From assembly GCA_032230565.1 (NCBI GenBank), contig JAVXWL010000214.1, positions 1 to 36,383 on the forward strand: DNA of 36,383 nt, in the 5' to 3' direction. Positions 15,685-23,987 of the stretch are shown piece by piece. Below the pieces are notes generated by a model. That model did no database searches. It saw nothing but the letters and a program-made list of their open reading frames with translations, and was not told the DNA's origin. The position numbers were made by a program, and so were the translations under genes. Source of the stretch: GCA-003244245 sp032230565. Its GTDB lineage: Bacteria; Actinomycetota; Actinomycetes; Mycobacteriales; Pseudonocardiaceae. Every line of letters begins with the position of its first letter. Position 1 is the stretch's first letter.

Positions 15685-17972
15685 GTGCCGATGAGCTCGC
15701 CGGATCTCACGTGCTGCTCACCGGCGCGACCGGGTTCTTGGGGCAGGCGACTCTGGAGCGGCTGCTATCCAGCTACCCGGACACCCATGTGTCGGTGCTG
15801 ATCCGGCCCCGGGGCGAGCGCGCCGCGACCGACCGGCTCAGCGCGTTGCTCCGCAAAAACGTCTTCCGCCCGTTGAGTGAGCGCCTCGGCGCGGAGGAAT
15901 TGGCGCGGCTGGTACGCGAACGGGTCACGGTCATCGAGGGTGGCCTCGGTTCGGTCACCCTGCCCGCCGATCTCGACGTCGTGATCCACGGTGCCTCCAC
16001 GGTCTCCTTCGATCCCCCCGTCGACGAGGCTTTCCGCACCAACGTTTCCGGTGTGGCAGCCCTCTATGGGGCACTGACCGGCTCGCCTCATGTCGTCCAC
16101 ATCTCCACCGCCTACGTCGCGGGCACCCGCAAGGGCGTCGTCGCCGAGGCAGCATTGGACCACGCCGTGGACTGGCGCCTCGAGCTGGAAATGGCGCTGG
16201 CCGCCCGACTCGACGTAGAACGGGACTCCCGGCGACCGGAGGTGCTCCGCCGCGCGCTGGCCCACGCAGGCGAGCAGCACGCCAAAGCCGGCCCGCAGTC
16301 CACCGCCGCCGACGCCGAACGGCTGCGCACCGAGTGGGTCACTCGCCGGCTGGTGGACTACGGCCGCACCCGGGCTCGGAGCCTGGGCTGGCCGGACGTC
16401 TACACGTTGACCAAAGCCCTGGGTGAGCGGGTCGCCGAAGCGCTGTGGGCGCAGCCCGGCCGACCGCTGTCGGTGGTCCGGCCCGCTATTGTGGAAAGCG
16501 CGCTGCGGCACCCTTATCCGGGCTGGATCGACGGCTTCAAGATGGCCGATCCGCTGATCATTTCCTTTGGCCGAGGGCTGCTGCGCGAATTCCCTGGGCT
16601 GCCCGACTCCGTGCTCGACGTCATCCCGGTCGATCTGGTGGTCAACGCGATCCTCGCGGCCGCCGCCCGGCCTCCCGCCACCGGGCCGGCCTACTTACAC
16701 GTCAGCTCCGGGGCCAGTAAGCCGCTGACCTTTCAGAACATGTACGTGCTGTGCCGGGAGTACTTCGACAACCATCCCCTTCCCGACGGTGATCGTGGCC
16801 ATATCGCTCCACCCACCTGGCGGTTCCCCGGAAGCCAGCAGGTGGAGCTGAGGCTGCGCGCCGGGGAACGAGCGGCGGGCTTAGCAGAACGGGCCCTGTT
16901 GGCCCTGCCACCGTCGAAGCGGTCCCAGGATTGGCTGGCCAGCCTTGGCCGCCAGCAGCAAGAACTGGTGCAGCTCCGCGAATACGCCGACCTCTATGGC
17001 GTCTACGCCCGCGCCGAGGTGATCTACGACGACAGCCGGCTGCGGGAGCTGCATGCGGCGCTGCCGGCGAAGCGGGCCCTCGAACACGGTTTCGACCCCA
17101 CCGTCATCGACTGGCGGGCGTACCTGCAGGACGTGCACTGCCCGTCGATCACCGCCACGGTCCGGCGGGCCGGGCAGCGGCGGGGACGCTCCGTCGCCGA
17201 CCATCGCAGATCACCGCCGGTATCGTCGCGGCCACTGCCCGAGCGGGACGACGTCGCCGCGGTGTTCGACCTGGAGGGCACCATCGTGAACTCCAACGTC
17301 GTCGAGTCATACCTGTGGGCCCGGTTGGCGACGATGCCCCGCTCCAGCTGGCTACGCGAGCTGGCCGATCTGGCCTGGTGCGCTCCCCGGTACCTCGCCG
17401 CGGAGCGCCACGACCGCGGCGAGTTGCTTCGAGCCTTCCTGCGCCGCTACGCCGGCGCGCGGGCAGACGAGCTGCGTGCGCTGGTCACCGACGTTCTTGG
17501 CGACGCGCTGCTGCACCGGGTGATGCCCGAAGCAACTCGTCAGATTCGCCGCCACCGCGCGGCCGGGCACCGAACCATCCTGATCACCGGTGCCGTCGAT
17601 CTGCATGTCGAGCCGCTGTCAGTGCTCTTCGACGAGGTAGTGGCCAGCCGGATGCACGCCAAAGACGGCGTGCTGACCGGGTTCCTCGAGACCCCTCCGC
17701 TGGTCGACGAGGCGCGCGCGGCGTGGCTGCGGCACTACGCGCAGGCCAACGGTCTGCACCTGGACCGGTCTTACGCCTACGCCGACAGCTACTCCGACCG
17801 CCCGTTGCTTGAGGCCGTCGGGCATCCGCAGGTGGTCAACCCAGACTCGCAGCTGTTCCGGCACGCCCGACGGCGCCGCTGGGTCGTGCACCGCTGGGGA
17901 GCCCACACCGGTGGGCTGCTCGAGGTGCTGCTCGACGTCACCCGAGCCGACGCCACAGGAACGTTGAGGTGA
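15681..17972 (+). CDS. Fusion of fatty-acyl reductase-type SDR and HAD-IB phosphatase-like domain
   Basis: 763 residues from an ATG in an ATGA overlap with larC. Residues 1 to about 460 form a NAD-binding-4 (male-sterility type) extended SDR: nucleotide loop TGATGFLG at 14-21, HISTAYVAG, and the catalytic pair Tyr241/Lys245 in VYTLTKALGE. Such enzymes reduce acyl-CoA or acyl-ACP to aldehyde or alcohol. After a basic linker, residues from about 525 are a HAD-IB domain: nucleophile Asp530 in FDLEGT, LITGAVDLH (motif II), MHAKDGVLTG (motif III) and ADSYSDRPLLEAVG (motif IV). The second acid of the usual DxD is Glu532 here. The two activities in one chain, beside an acyltransferase, suggest a lipid pathway. 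The substrate is unknown. Confidence 0.85.
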   Translation: MSADELAGSHVLLTGATGFLGQATLERLLSSYPDTHVSVLIRPRGERAATDRLSALLRKNVFRPLSERLGAEELARLVRERVTVIEGGLGSVTLPADLDVVIHGASTVSFDPPVDEAFRTNVSGVAALYGALTGSPHVVHISTAYVAGTRKGVVAEAALDHAVDWRLELEMALAARLDVERDSRRPEVLRRALAHAGEQHAKAGPQSTAADAERLRTEWVTRRLVDYGRTRARSLGWPDVYTLTKALGERVAEALWAQPGRPLSVVRPAIVESALRHPYPGWIDGFKMADPLIISFGRGLLREFPGLPDSVLDVIPVDLVVNAILAAAARPPATGPAYLHVSSGASKPLTFQNMYVLCREYFDNHPLPDGDRGHIAPPTWRFPGSQQVELRLRAGERAAGLAERALLALPPSKRSQDWLASLGRQQQELVQLREYADLYGVYARAEVIYDDSRLRELHAALPAKRALEHGFDPTVIDWRAYLQDVHCPSITATVRRAGQRRGRSVADHRRSPPVSSRPLPERDDVAAVFDLEGTIVNSNVVESYLWARLATMPRSSWLRELADLAWCAPRYLAAERHDRGELLRAFLRRYAGARADELRALVTDVLGDALLHRVMPEATRQIRRHRAAGHRTILITGAVDLHVEPLSVLFDEVVASRMHAKDGVLTGFLETPPLVDEARAAWLRHYAQANGLHLDRSYAYADSYSDRPLLEAVGHPQVVNPDSQLFRHARRRRWVVHRWGAHTGGLLEVLLDVTRADATGTLR

Positions 17973-19180
17973 GCCTCGCGCTTCAGTATCACCGCTCCGC
18001 CGGGCGCTACTTCGCCGCCCGCGCGGTCAGTGGCAGCCGCGCGGGCGGGCGGCTAGCAGGCGTGTTGGCCAGCAATATCGCGCCGATACGGCTGGTCGAG
18101 CAGACCGACCCGGTCCCGGCCGACGAGTCCTGGAGCCGGGTCGAGCCGGTGCTGTCCGGGATCTGCGGATCGGATCTCGGCCTGCTCACTGGCCGGTCGT
18201 CGCCCTACCTCGGGCCGTTGACCTCGATGCCCTTCGTCCCCGGCCATGAGGTTCTCGGACGCACCCTCGACGAGTTACCCGGACTACCCCGGGGCAGCCG
18301 GGTGGTGATCGATCCGGTGCTGCGGTGCGCGGCCCGCGGCGTGGCGTCCTGCCGGGCTTGCCTCGCCGGCCATACCAGTCGTTGCGACCACATCACCACC
18401 GGATGCCTCGCTGCTGGGCTACAGACCGGTTTCTGCGCCGACACCGGAGGTGGCTGGAGCCGCCGGATGATCGCCCACTGCAGCCAGCTGCACCCGGTGC
18501 CGGACCCGCTGCCCGACGAGGTTGCCGTGCTGGTGGAGCCGTTGGCCTGCGCGGTTCATGCGGTGCGCCGGATACCGGTCAGTCCGGGCGCCTCGGTGCT
18601 GGTGATCGGTGCGGGCACGGTGGGCCTGCTCACCCTGCTCGCGCTCCGCAAGCTCACCGCGGCCGGCGAAATTCACGTGATCGCCAAGCACCGCCATCAA
18701 GCCGACCGGGCCCGCGAGCTGGGCGCCACCCAGGTCATCGGCACCGATAGCACCGCACGGACGTTGCGCCGCAGCACCGGCGCGCTTCTGGTCGAACCCG
18801 AACTCGGCGACGGCTACCTGCTCGGCGGGATGGATCTGGCCTTCGAGTGCACCGGGGGTACCTCGGGTTTGAACACAGCGCTGCGGTCCCTGCGAGCCGG
18901 GGGCACGGTGGTGGCCTCCGGAATGCCCGCGGCTGGGGTGGATCTCACCCCACTGTGGTATCGGGAGCTGCACCTCGTCGGGGCCTACGCCTCGGCGACA
19001 GGGGAAGAGCCGAGTGAGGGTGACTTCCCGGCGGCCATCTCCCTGGCGGCATCAGCGGAGCTGAACGGTTACGTTGACACGAAGTATCCGCTGGAACAAT
19101 GGCGTGATGCGCTTGATCACGCGGCTGCGGCCGGCCGGCTGGGCACCATCAAGGTCGTCTTCGCCCCCGGTCGAGGATAA
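17969..19180 (+). CDS. Zinc-dependent alcohol dehydrogenase (MDR family)
   Basis: 403 residues from a GTG overlapping the previous stop by four bases. Catalytic zinc ligands are Cys66 (GICGSD), His93-Glu94 (PGHEVLG) and probably Glu190 (VEPLACAVHAV). The structural zinc lobe has Cys120, 128, 131 and 139. The NAD(P) fold shows VIGAGTVGLL at 212-221. An N-terminal extension of about 40 residues precedes the normal fold. The family oxidises alcohols or reduces aldehydes or polyols. Here it could act with the acyl reductase upstream or on the LarA-like enzyme's substrate (inference from coupling). A 64-base gap follows before the next gene. Confidence 0.88.
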   Translation: MSLALQYHRSAGRYFAARAVSGSRAGGRLAGVLASNIAPIRLVEQTDPVPADESWSRVEPVLSGICGSDLGLLTGRSSPYLGPLTSMPFVPGHEVLGRTLDELPGLPRGSRVVIDPVLRCAARGVASCRACLAGHTSRCDHITTGCLAAGLQTGFCADTGGGWSRRMIAHCSQLHPVPDPLPDEVAVLVEPLACAVHAVRRIPVSPGASVLVIGAGTVGLLTLLALRKLTAAGEIHVIAKHRHQADRARELGATQVIGTDSTARTLRRSTGALLVEPELGDGYLLGGMDLAFECTGGTSGLNTALRSLRAGGTVVASGMPAAGVDLTPLWYRELHLVGAYASATGEEPSEGDFPAAISLAASAELNGYVDTKYPLEQWRDALDHAAAAGRLGTIKVVFAPGRG

Positions 19181-19244
19181 AGAGGCAGTCAGCGTTGAGA
19201 GTCAGTGATAGGCGTAGCGCTGGCGGACAGGAGCAGGTGAGAGT

Positions 19245-20819
19245 GTGGGCAGACCAGGTTTCGTGCTCGACGTCGACGAGCGGACTCCGCCGCTGCTGAT
19301 GCACGAGGGCGAGGGGTTCCGGCTGGAGCGCCTTCCACTGGGCAGCCGGGTGATCTACCCGCCGGAGTCGCTGCCGGGCATCGTCGACGTCGACGGCGCG
19401 ATCCACCACGCCCTGCTGCATCCACACGGCAGCGACCCGCTGCCAAACCTGCTCCGCCGTGGGATGCGACTGACGATTGTCTTCGACGATCTGTCCCTGC
19501 CGCTGCCCCAGATGCGCACTCCGGACGTCCGGCAACGGGTGATCGAGCAGGTTCTGGAGCTGGCCGCCACCGCCGGGGTGGACGACGTCGAACTCATCGC
19601 CGCGAACTCGCTGCACCGGCGGATGACCCCGGCGGAACTCAAGCGCACCGTCGGCGAGCGGGTGTTCCGCGCCTTCCATCCGGACCACTTACGCAACCAC
19701 GATGCCGAGGATCCGGACGATCTCACCCATCTGGGCACCACCCCGCACGGCGAGGACGTGGAGATCAACCGCCGGGCCGCCGAGAGTGATCTGATCGTCT
19801 ACGTCAATATCACACTCACCGCCATGAACGGCGGCTCCAAGTCAGTGGCGGTGGGATTGGCCAGCTATGCCAGCCTGCGCCACCACCACAATGTGCACAC
19901 ATTGCGGCATTCGCGCTCATTTAACGACCCTCCTCATTCAGCGATGCACCAATCCTACGATCGGATGGCCGACGTCATCGGCGGGCACGTGCCGGTATTT
20001 ACCATCGAGACAACACTGAACAACGAACCGTTTCCTACCGCGCTGCGGTTCCTCACGCGCCGCGAGTGGGAGTGGAACCTCACCGACCAAGCCAGTTACC
20101 TGGCGGTGAAACGAAGCAACGACCTCGCCACCGGCAAGCTGCGGCGGCGGATCTGGCAGGCCAGCGAGGCGCCGTACGGGGTCACCGGGGTTCATGCCGG
20201 AGCACCGAGCCAGGTGCATCCGCACACTCTGGCCTCGGTGCACCGCCAGCAGCTCACCGAGGTGCAAGGGCAGGCCGACGTAGCGATTTTCGGCTTGCCC
20301 TACATCTGCCCGTACAACGTGAACTCAATCATGAATCCGATCCTGGTGATGTCCCTGGGACTCGGCTATTTCTTCAATCTCTACCGGGGCAAGCCGATCG
20401 TGCGCCAAGGCGGGGTAGCGATCTTCTACCACCCGATGCCACACGAGTTTCATCCTGTGCACCACCCCAGCTACATTGATTTCTACGAACTGCTCGCCGA
20501 GACCACCGACCCGGTGATGCTGGAAACCAAATACGAAAAGCAGTTCGCCACCGATCCGTGGTACACCCATTTATACCGAACCAGTTACGCCTACCACGGC
20601 GTGCACCCGTTTTACATGTGGTACTGGGGTGCGCACGCGATGCAGCACCTGGCGGACGTGATTTTCGTGGGGGGCAACCGGTCGACCACAGCGCGGCTGG
20701 GATTCCGGGCCGCGTCCAGTTTGGCTGACGCGCTCGAGTTGGCTCGAGATACCGTGGGCGCGAACCCGGAGATCTCCTATTTGCATGCCCCACCGATGGT
20801 GCTGGCAGACGTGCGATGA
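19245..20819 (+). CDS. Divergent LarA-like (DUF2088) nickel-pincer enzyme
   Basis: 524 residues from a GTG with AGGAGC upstream; classical LarA is about 425. The N-terminal LarA domain is recognisable: IVFDDLSLP at 78-86 aligns with the family DxTRP motif, ANSLHRRMTPAELKRTVGERV (about 120-140) matches the GxHR-MTxxEL motif with His124, and DDLTHLGTTPHGEDVEINRRAAESD precedes GGSKSVAVG with Lys199. That lysine corresponds to the residue that covalently carries the NPN cofactor in lactate racemase. Differences are clear: Leu85 replaces the motif arginine, and the PH before the GG-K loop is missing. A His-rich run at 213-218 and a long C-terminal half rich in His, Tyr and Trp are unusual. Linkage to larB, larC and larE supports NPN use; the reaction is unknown. 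Confidence 0.85.
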   Translation: MGRPGFVLDVDERTPPLLMHEGEGFRLERLPLGSRVIYPPESLPGIVDVDGAIHHALLHPHGSDPLPNLLRRGMRLTIVFDDLSLPLPQMRTPDVRQRVIEQVLELAATAGVDDVELIAANSLHRRMTPAELKRTVGERVFRAFHPDHLRNHDAEDPDDLTHLGTTPHGEDVEINRRAAESDLIVYVNITLTAMNGGSKSVAVGLASYASLRHHHNVHTLRHSRSFNDPPHSAMHQSYDRMADVIGGHVPVFTIETTLNNEPFPTALRFLTRREWEWNLTDQASYLAVKRSNDLATGKLRRRIWQASEAPYGVTGVHAGAPSQVHPHTLASVHRQQLTEVQGQADVAIFGLPYICPYNVNSIMNPILVMSLGLGYFFNLYRGKPIVRQGGVAIFYHPMPHEFHPVHHPSYIDFYELLAETTDPVMLETKYEKQFATDPWYTHLYRTSYAYHGVHPFYMWYWGAHAMQHLADVIFVGGNRSTTARLGFRAASSLADALELARDTVGANPEISYLHAPPMVLADVR

Positions 20820-21772
20820 GTGGCCTACGCGACGAACTGCGGCTGCTGCGCCACGGCCGGGACTGGCGGGGCCGGTCCCGGGTGCCCCGGTCGGCGCAGC
20901 GCTACGAACCGCCCGATAATAACGACGACTTCCCTACCGCGTGGGCCCGGACTGCCGCGGCTGGCGCGCTGCGCAGCGCCCTACAGCAGGCGATGCTCAA
21001 GCCGGTCATCTGGAGCCAGACCCGGCCAGTGGTGCACGGCCGCGAATACCTCGCCAGCATCCGTGGCCCGGCGGTGTTCGTTGCAAACCACTCCAGCCAC
21101 CTCGACACCCCGTTGATCCTGGGCGCGCTGCCGCTGCGGATCACCAAGAAGCTCGCCGTCGGGGCCGCCGCCGACTACTTCTTCGACTCCCGGACCGTCG
21201 CCGCGGCCACCACGTTGCTGTTCAACGCTTTCCCGGTGGAGCGGCGCGCGCGAAGGGGCCGCAGCCTGGCCGCCGAGTTGGTCGACGGCGGCTGGAGCCT
21301 GCTGCTCTACCCAGAGGGCAGCCGCACGGTGGACGGCTGGCTCACCGGGTTCAAGCTGGGTGCCGCGCAACTGTGCGCGATGAAGGGCATACCGGCAGTG
21401 CCGATCGCGCTGCGCGGCACGTTCGCCGCGATGCCCCGCGGTAGGCGCTGGCCGCAGCCGGGCCGGCCGCGGGTCAGCGTCCGGATCGGCCGACCGCTGC
21501 GCATCGAAGCGCAAGAGTCCGTGCCTGAATTCCGCATTAGGCTGGTGCGCGCGGTGGCCACACTGTGGGCCGAAGACGATCTTGGCTGGTATGGCGCCCT
21601 GCGAGCGGCTGCCGACGACTCGCTGGCGATGCCTACCGGATCGCGCAGCGCGCTGCCCAGCACCACGGCCGGCCAACTCCCCCAGGACAACGAGGTGGCC
21701 CCCTGGCGCCGGGTCTGGGAGGCCACCCGTCCCCCCGCCGATGACGGTCCGCGCCAGGTCTGGACGGATTAA
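20816..21772 (+). CDS. 1-acylglycerol-3-phosphate acyltransferase family protein
   Basis: 318 residues, starting in an ATGA overlap with the LarA-like gene. The PlsC domain shows the catalytic HX4D box His92 to Asp97 (NHSSHLD), the phosphate-binding YPEGSR with Glu167-Arg170, and VPIALRG downstream. Such enzymes transfer an acyl chain from CoA or ACP to lysophosphatidic acid or a similar alcohol at the inner membrane face. The first 60 residues and the C-terminal 70 (rich in Pro and Asp) are extra. As the last gene of the lar-linked operon it provides the strongest hint that the pathway product is acylated. Confidence 0.88.
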   Translation: MSGLRDELRLLRHGRDWRGRSRVPRSAQRYEPPDNNDDFPTAWARTAAAGALRSALQQAMLKPVIWSQTRPVVHGREYLASIRGPAVFVANHSSHLDTPLILGALPLRITKKLAVGAAADYFFDSRTVAAATTLLFNAFPVERRARRGRSLAAELVDGGWSLLLYPEGSRTVDGWLTGFKLGAAQLCAMKGIPAVPIALRGTFAAMPRGRRWPQPGRPRVSVRIGRPLRIEAQESVPEFRIRLVRAVATLWAEDDLGWYGALRAAADDSLAMPTGSRSALPSTTAGQLPQDNEVAPWRRVWEATRPPADDGPRQVWTD

Positions 21773-21823
21773 TCGAGAGTCGCCATCACCGCGCCTGTGC
21801 GCAGCACGATGCGACCGGGTCGG

Positions 21824-22081
21824 TCAGCCGGCGTCGCCTCCCGGCGGTAGCGACTCGTAGATCTCCTTACACTCCGGGCATACCGGGGAGCCGGGCTTGG
21901 CGGCACGAGTCACCGGGAACACCTCGCCACACAGGGCGACTACCTGCGTGCCCATCACCGCACTCTCGGCGATCTTGTTTTTGCGCACGTAGTGGAACAT
22001 CTTCGGCGTATCGTGATCGGTGCCGTCGGTTCCCTCAGGGCGGGTATCGACATCGGGCAACGTTTGGGTCGGCGTACTCAC
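21824..22081 (-). CDS. DUF3039 small zinc-binding protein
   Basis: 85 residues from the GTG at 22081 (VSTPTQTLPDV); the open frame runs to 22135, but that part covers repeated intergenic motifs and is not protein-like. The conserved core is MFHYVRKNKIAESAVMGTQVVALCGEVF followed by CPECKEIYE. CGEVF and CPEC supply three cysteines for a probable zinc site. The family is nearly universal in actinobacteria near repair and replication genes, with unknown function. Confidence 0.85.
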   Translation of the reverse strand: MSTPTQTLPDVDTRPEGTDGTDHDTPKMFHYVRKNKIAESAVMGTQVVALCGEVFPVTRAAKPGSPVCPECKEIYESLPPGGDAG

Positions 22082-22090
22082 CGTCTCATG

Positions 22091-22140
22091 ATGCCACTCA
22101 TGCGTGGCAAACAGTGTTATGGCACCTAATGCCACTCACG
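22091..22140. repeat. GCCACTCA motif cluster
   Basis: ATGCCACTCATG at 22091-22102 recurs as ATGCCACTCACG at 22129-22140. The first also pairs with the following GTGGC to form a small hairpin. The core is shared with the palindrome at 11754-11799. Confidence 0.5.
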
Positions 22141-22149
22141 AGGAAGGCG

Positions 22150-22527
22150 TCAGCCGTCCACGATCGGATGGTCGCCGCTCTCCAGCTCACGTCCACGAAA
22201 ATCACCCTGCTGCAGATCCTGGCCCAGCCTATTGACCTGCTCGGACTTGCGGGGGGCGCGGTCGTTGGCGACGAGCACTGCCATCCAGGGCAGTGGCACC
22301 GAGAGCACGACGAAGGCCAGCGCGAGCCACCAGGTCTGGTAGAAGACGCCGGCAAGGATCAGACACGGAATGCGAGCCGACATCAAAATCGCGTATTTGC
22401 GCCGTCTGGCAGCGAACTGTTCGGCGTAGGACGGTTCCGCCGCCGTGATGAGAACTGCGGCATCACCTCGTCGGCGGCCGTGCTCAGATTGATCCCGCGC
22501 GTCCTCACGTCCCGATCTGATACTCAC
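22150..22527 (-). CDS. DUF3099 membrane protein
   Basis: 125 residues. The family signature ITAAEPSYAEQFAARRRKYAILMSARIPCLILAG starts near residue 27 and runs into the first membrane helix. A second helix (WWLALAFVVLSVPLPWMAVLVAN) follows, then the short cytoplasmic tail with APRKSEQVN. DUF3099 is an actinobacterial inner-membrane family of unknown role, commonly beside DUF3039, as here. It reads toward DUF3039 with a 68-base gap. Confidence 0.88.
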   Translation of the reverse strand: MSIRSGREDARDQSEHGRRRGDAAVLITAAEPSYAEQFAARRRKYAILMSARIPCLILAGVFYQTWWLALAFVVLSVPLPWMAVLVANDRAPRKSEQVNRLGQDLQQGDFRGRELESGDHPIVDG

Positions 22528-22533
22528 GACCTC

Positions 22534-23106
22534 CTACTTTTTCGCTCTTGCGGCTGCCCTGACCTGCTGCTTGTACTCTCGAACCTTGGCGAGCGACTCA
22601 GCGTCAGTCACGTCGGCGACCGATCGATAGACACCCTCATCCCCGAATGCGCCGGCCACTTCCCGCCAGCCGTTGGGTCGGACGTTGCGCTGCTTGCCGA
22701 GTAGGGCCACGAAAATCTGCGCCTTGTACGTGCCGAAGCCTGGTAGCGCGACCAGCCGGTCGAACAGCTCGGATGCCTCTGAAACATCGCGCCACAGCCC
22801 GGTCACATCACCGTCGTAATGCTCGATCAAGCCCTGACAGAGATCCTGCACGCGTCCAGCCATCGCCTTCGGGTACCGGTGCAGGGCCGGCGGCCGCGCG
22901 AACAACTCCGCTAGCGCAACAGCGTCGTAGTTGGCCAGCTCGTGGACGTCGAGGTCGTGCCCGAGGCGCTGTTGAAGTTCATAAGGGGCGGCGAAGGCTC
23001 GCTCCATGGGCACTTGTTGATCGAGGAGCATCGCGAGCAGCAACGCCAGCGGATCCCGCTCCAGCAACGAATCTGCCGGTGCGTCCTGGCTCAACATCAA
23101 GCTCAC
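22534..23106 (-). CDS. HhH-GPD-type base-excision DNA repair protein
   Basis: About 190 residues. Starts TTG 23109, GTG 23106 and ATG 23097 are possible; GTG 23106 stands five bases after GAGGAGG and is preferred. The N-terminal part has LLAMLLDQQVPMERAFAAP, resembling the DNA-glycosylase helical core. LVALPGFGTYKAQIFVALLGK (residues about 120-140) is the helix-hairpin-helix with its glycine-rich turn. No Cys4 iron-sulfur cluster follows. The protein belongs to a short actinobacterial branch whose lesion is not known. Its stop lies seven bases before the DUF3099 start, so the two are likely in one operon. Confidence 0.85.
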   Translation of the reverse strand: MSLMLSQDAPADSLLERDPLALLLAMLLDQQVPMERAFAAPYELQQRLGHDLDVHELANYDAVALAELFARPPALHRYPKAMAGRVQDLCQGLIEHYDGDVTGLWRDVSEASELFDRLVALPGFGTYKAQIFVALLGKQRNVRPNGWREVAGAFGDEGVYRSVADVTDAESLAKVREYKQQVRAAARAKK

Positions 23107-23147
23107 CAAGACCTCCTCGGCACCGATGAGTACGCGCCTGAGCCTAC

Positions 23148-23178
23148 TCCTCGCCGGCGCGACAGGGCCCGGCGAGGA
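23148..23178 (-). terminator. Hairpin terminator after the unknown gene at 23183
   Basis: TCCTCGCCGG (23148-23157) pairs perfectly with CCGGCGAGGA (23169-23178) across an 11-base loop, starting five bases past the stop of the minus-strand gene. There is no U-tract, as is common in high-GC actinobacteria. Confidence 0.6.
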
Positions 23179-23182
23179 TCGA

Positions 23183-23758
23183 TCAGATGTCGATGCCGAC
23201 CAGGCCCATCACCTCGGTGCGCCAGTCCTGGTAGGCGGCCGCCGCGCCGGACCGCTCCTGAGGGTTGCGCTGGATCTGCGCATCATCCTCGCCACCGAGC
23301 GCATAGTGCACGATCTCCTGGTCGCTGCGGCGGCTGCTGACCACCTTCACCGCCACATGTTTGGTGGCAAGCTCGGCCCGGGTGGCGTGCGCCAGTAAAT
23401 GCAGCAGTGCCAGCCGGGACTGCTGGTCATCGGGCAACGACAATTCATCCGGGGTATTGCCGGACACCAACACCACGGTCGCGCCGGGTGCCAGCACCGG
23501 AAGCACTCGGTCGACCGCGCTAAAACGGGCCAGCAGGCCCGCGGACAGAAAGGAGCCGACGCGCGCCACGGCGGTGTCCCCATCGGGATGGATGGTCACC
23601 GGCAGCTGGATGTAGAAGTCAAGGCCATCCCTGCTCGGCTCACCCGGGAGCGCCGCGGGATCGGTGATGATCACAGGGTCGGCACCGGCGTCTTTGAGAA
23701 GTTGAGCAAGCCGTTGTGCCCGGTCGGCAGACCCGCTCAGCAACCCGATAGACGACAT
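23183..23758 (-). CDS. Conserved-looking hypothetical protein
   Basis: 191 residues from the ATG at 23758, which follows GGAGGG; the frame extends to 23911 only by running through non-coding sequence. The N-terminus MSSIGLLSGSADRAQRLAQLLKDAGA followed by an alternation of beta-like stretches (VIITDP, ATVVLVSGN) suggests a degenerate Rossmann-like fold without a clear glycine-rich loop. The second half is helical (SRLALLHLLAHATRAEL) and ends with a short tail (YQDWRTEVMGLVG). No family was recognised. Strong hairpins flank it on both sides, so it is probably a single-gene unit. Confidence 0.7.
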   Translation of the reverse strand: MSSIGLLSGSADRAQRLAQLLKDAGADPVIITDPAALPGEPSRDGLDFYIQLPVTIHPDGDTAVARVGSFLSAGLLARFSAVDRVLPVLAPGATVVLVSGNTPDELSLPDDQQSRLALLHLLAHATRAELATKHVAVKVVSSRRSDQEIVHYALGGEDDAQIQRNPQERSGAAAAYQDWRTEVMGLVGIDI

Positions 23759-23909
23759 CGACCCTCCTGCAGGTGCGTTCGCACCGATCGGTGGACCACG
23801 CGGTCGGCTGATCACCGTGTCAGGTAATCGTAGGAGCCGGTGGCGCCGCCTGGCGAGGGCACCGGAGGTATCGGAAGGCGAGTCCCCCGAATGGCTGCCG
23901 TTCATCCGC

Positions 23910-23950
23910 ATCTAACCCTGGGGTCCCGAAGAGGGACCCCAGGGTTAGAT
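23910..23950. terminator. 18-bp perfect hairpin, bidirectional-type terminator
   Basis: Positions 23910-23927 are the exact reverse complement of 23933-23950 with the five-base loop GAAGA. It stands 38 bases past the phasin stop and upstream of the next minus-strand gene, so it most likely ends the phasin transcript. Confidence 0.75.
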
Positions 23951-23987
23951 GGGTTCGCTACCGGGCTTCACCCAGCGCATGGTTGCG

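Noticed and set aside
22082..22135. Longer DUF3039 protein starting at ATG 22135
   Set aside because: The extra residues come from repeated intergenic GCCACTCA motifs; the family starts at the GTG at 22081.
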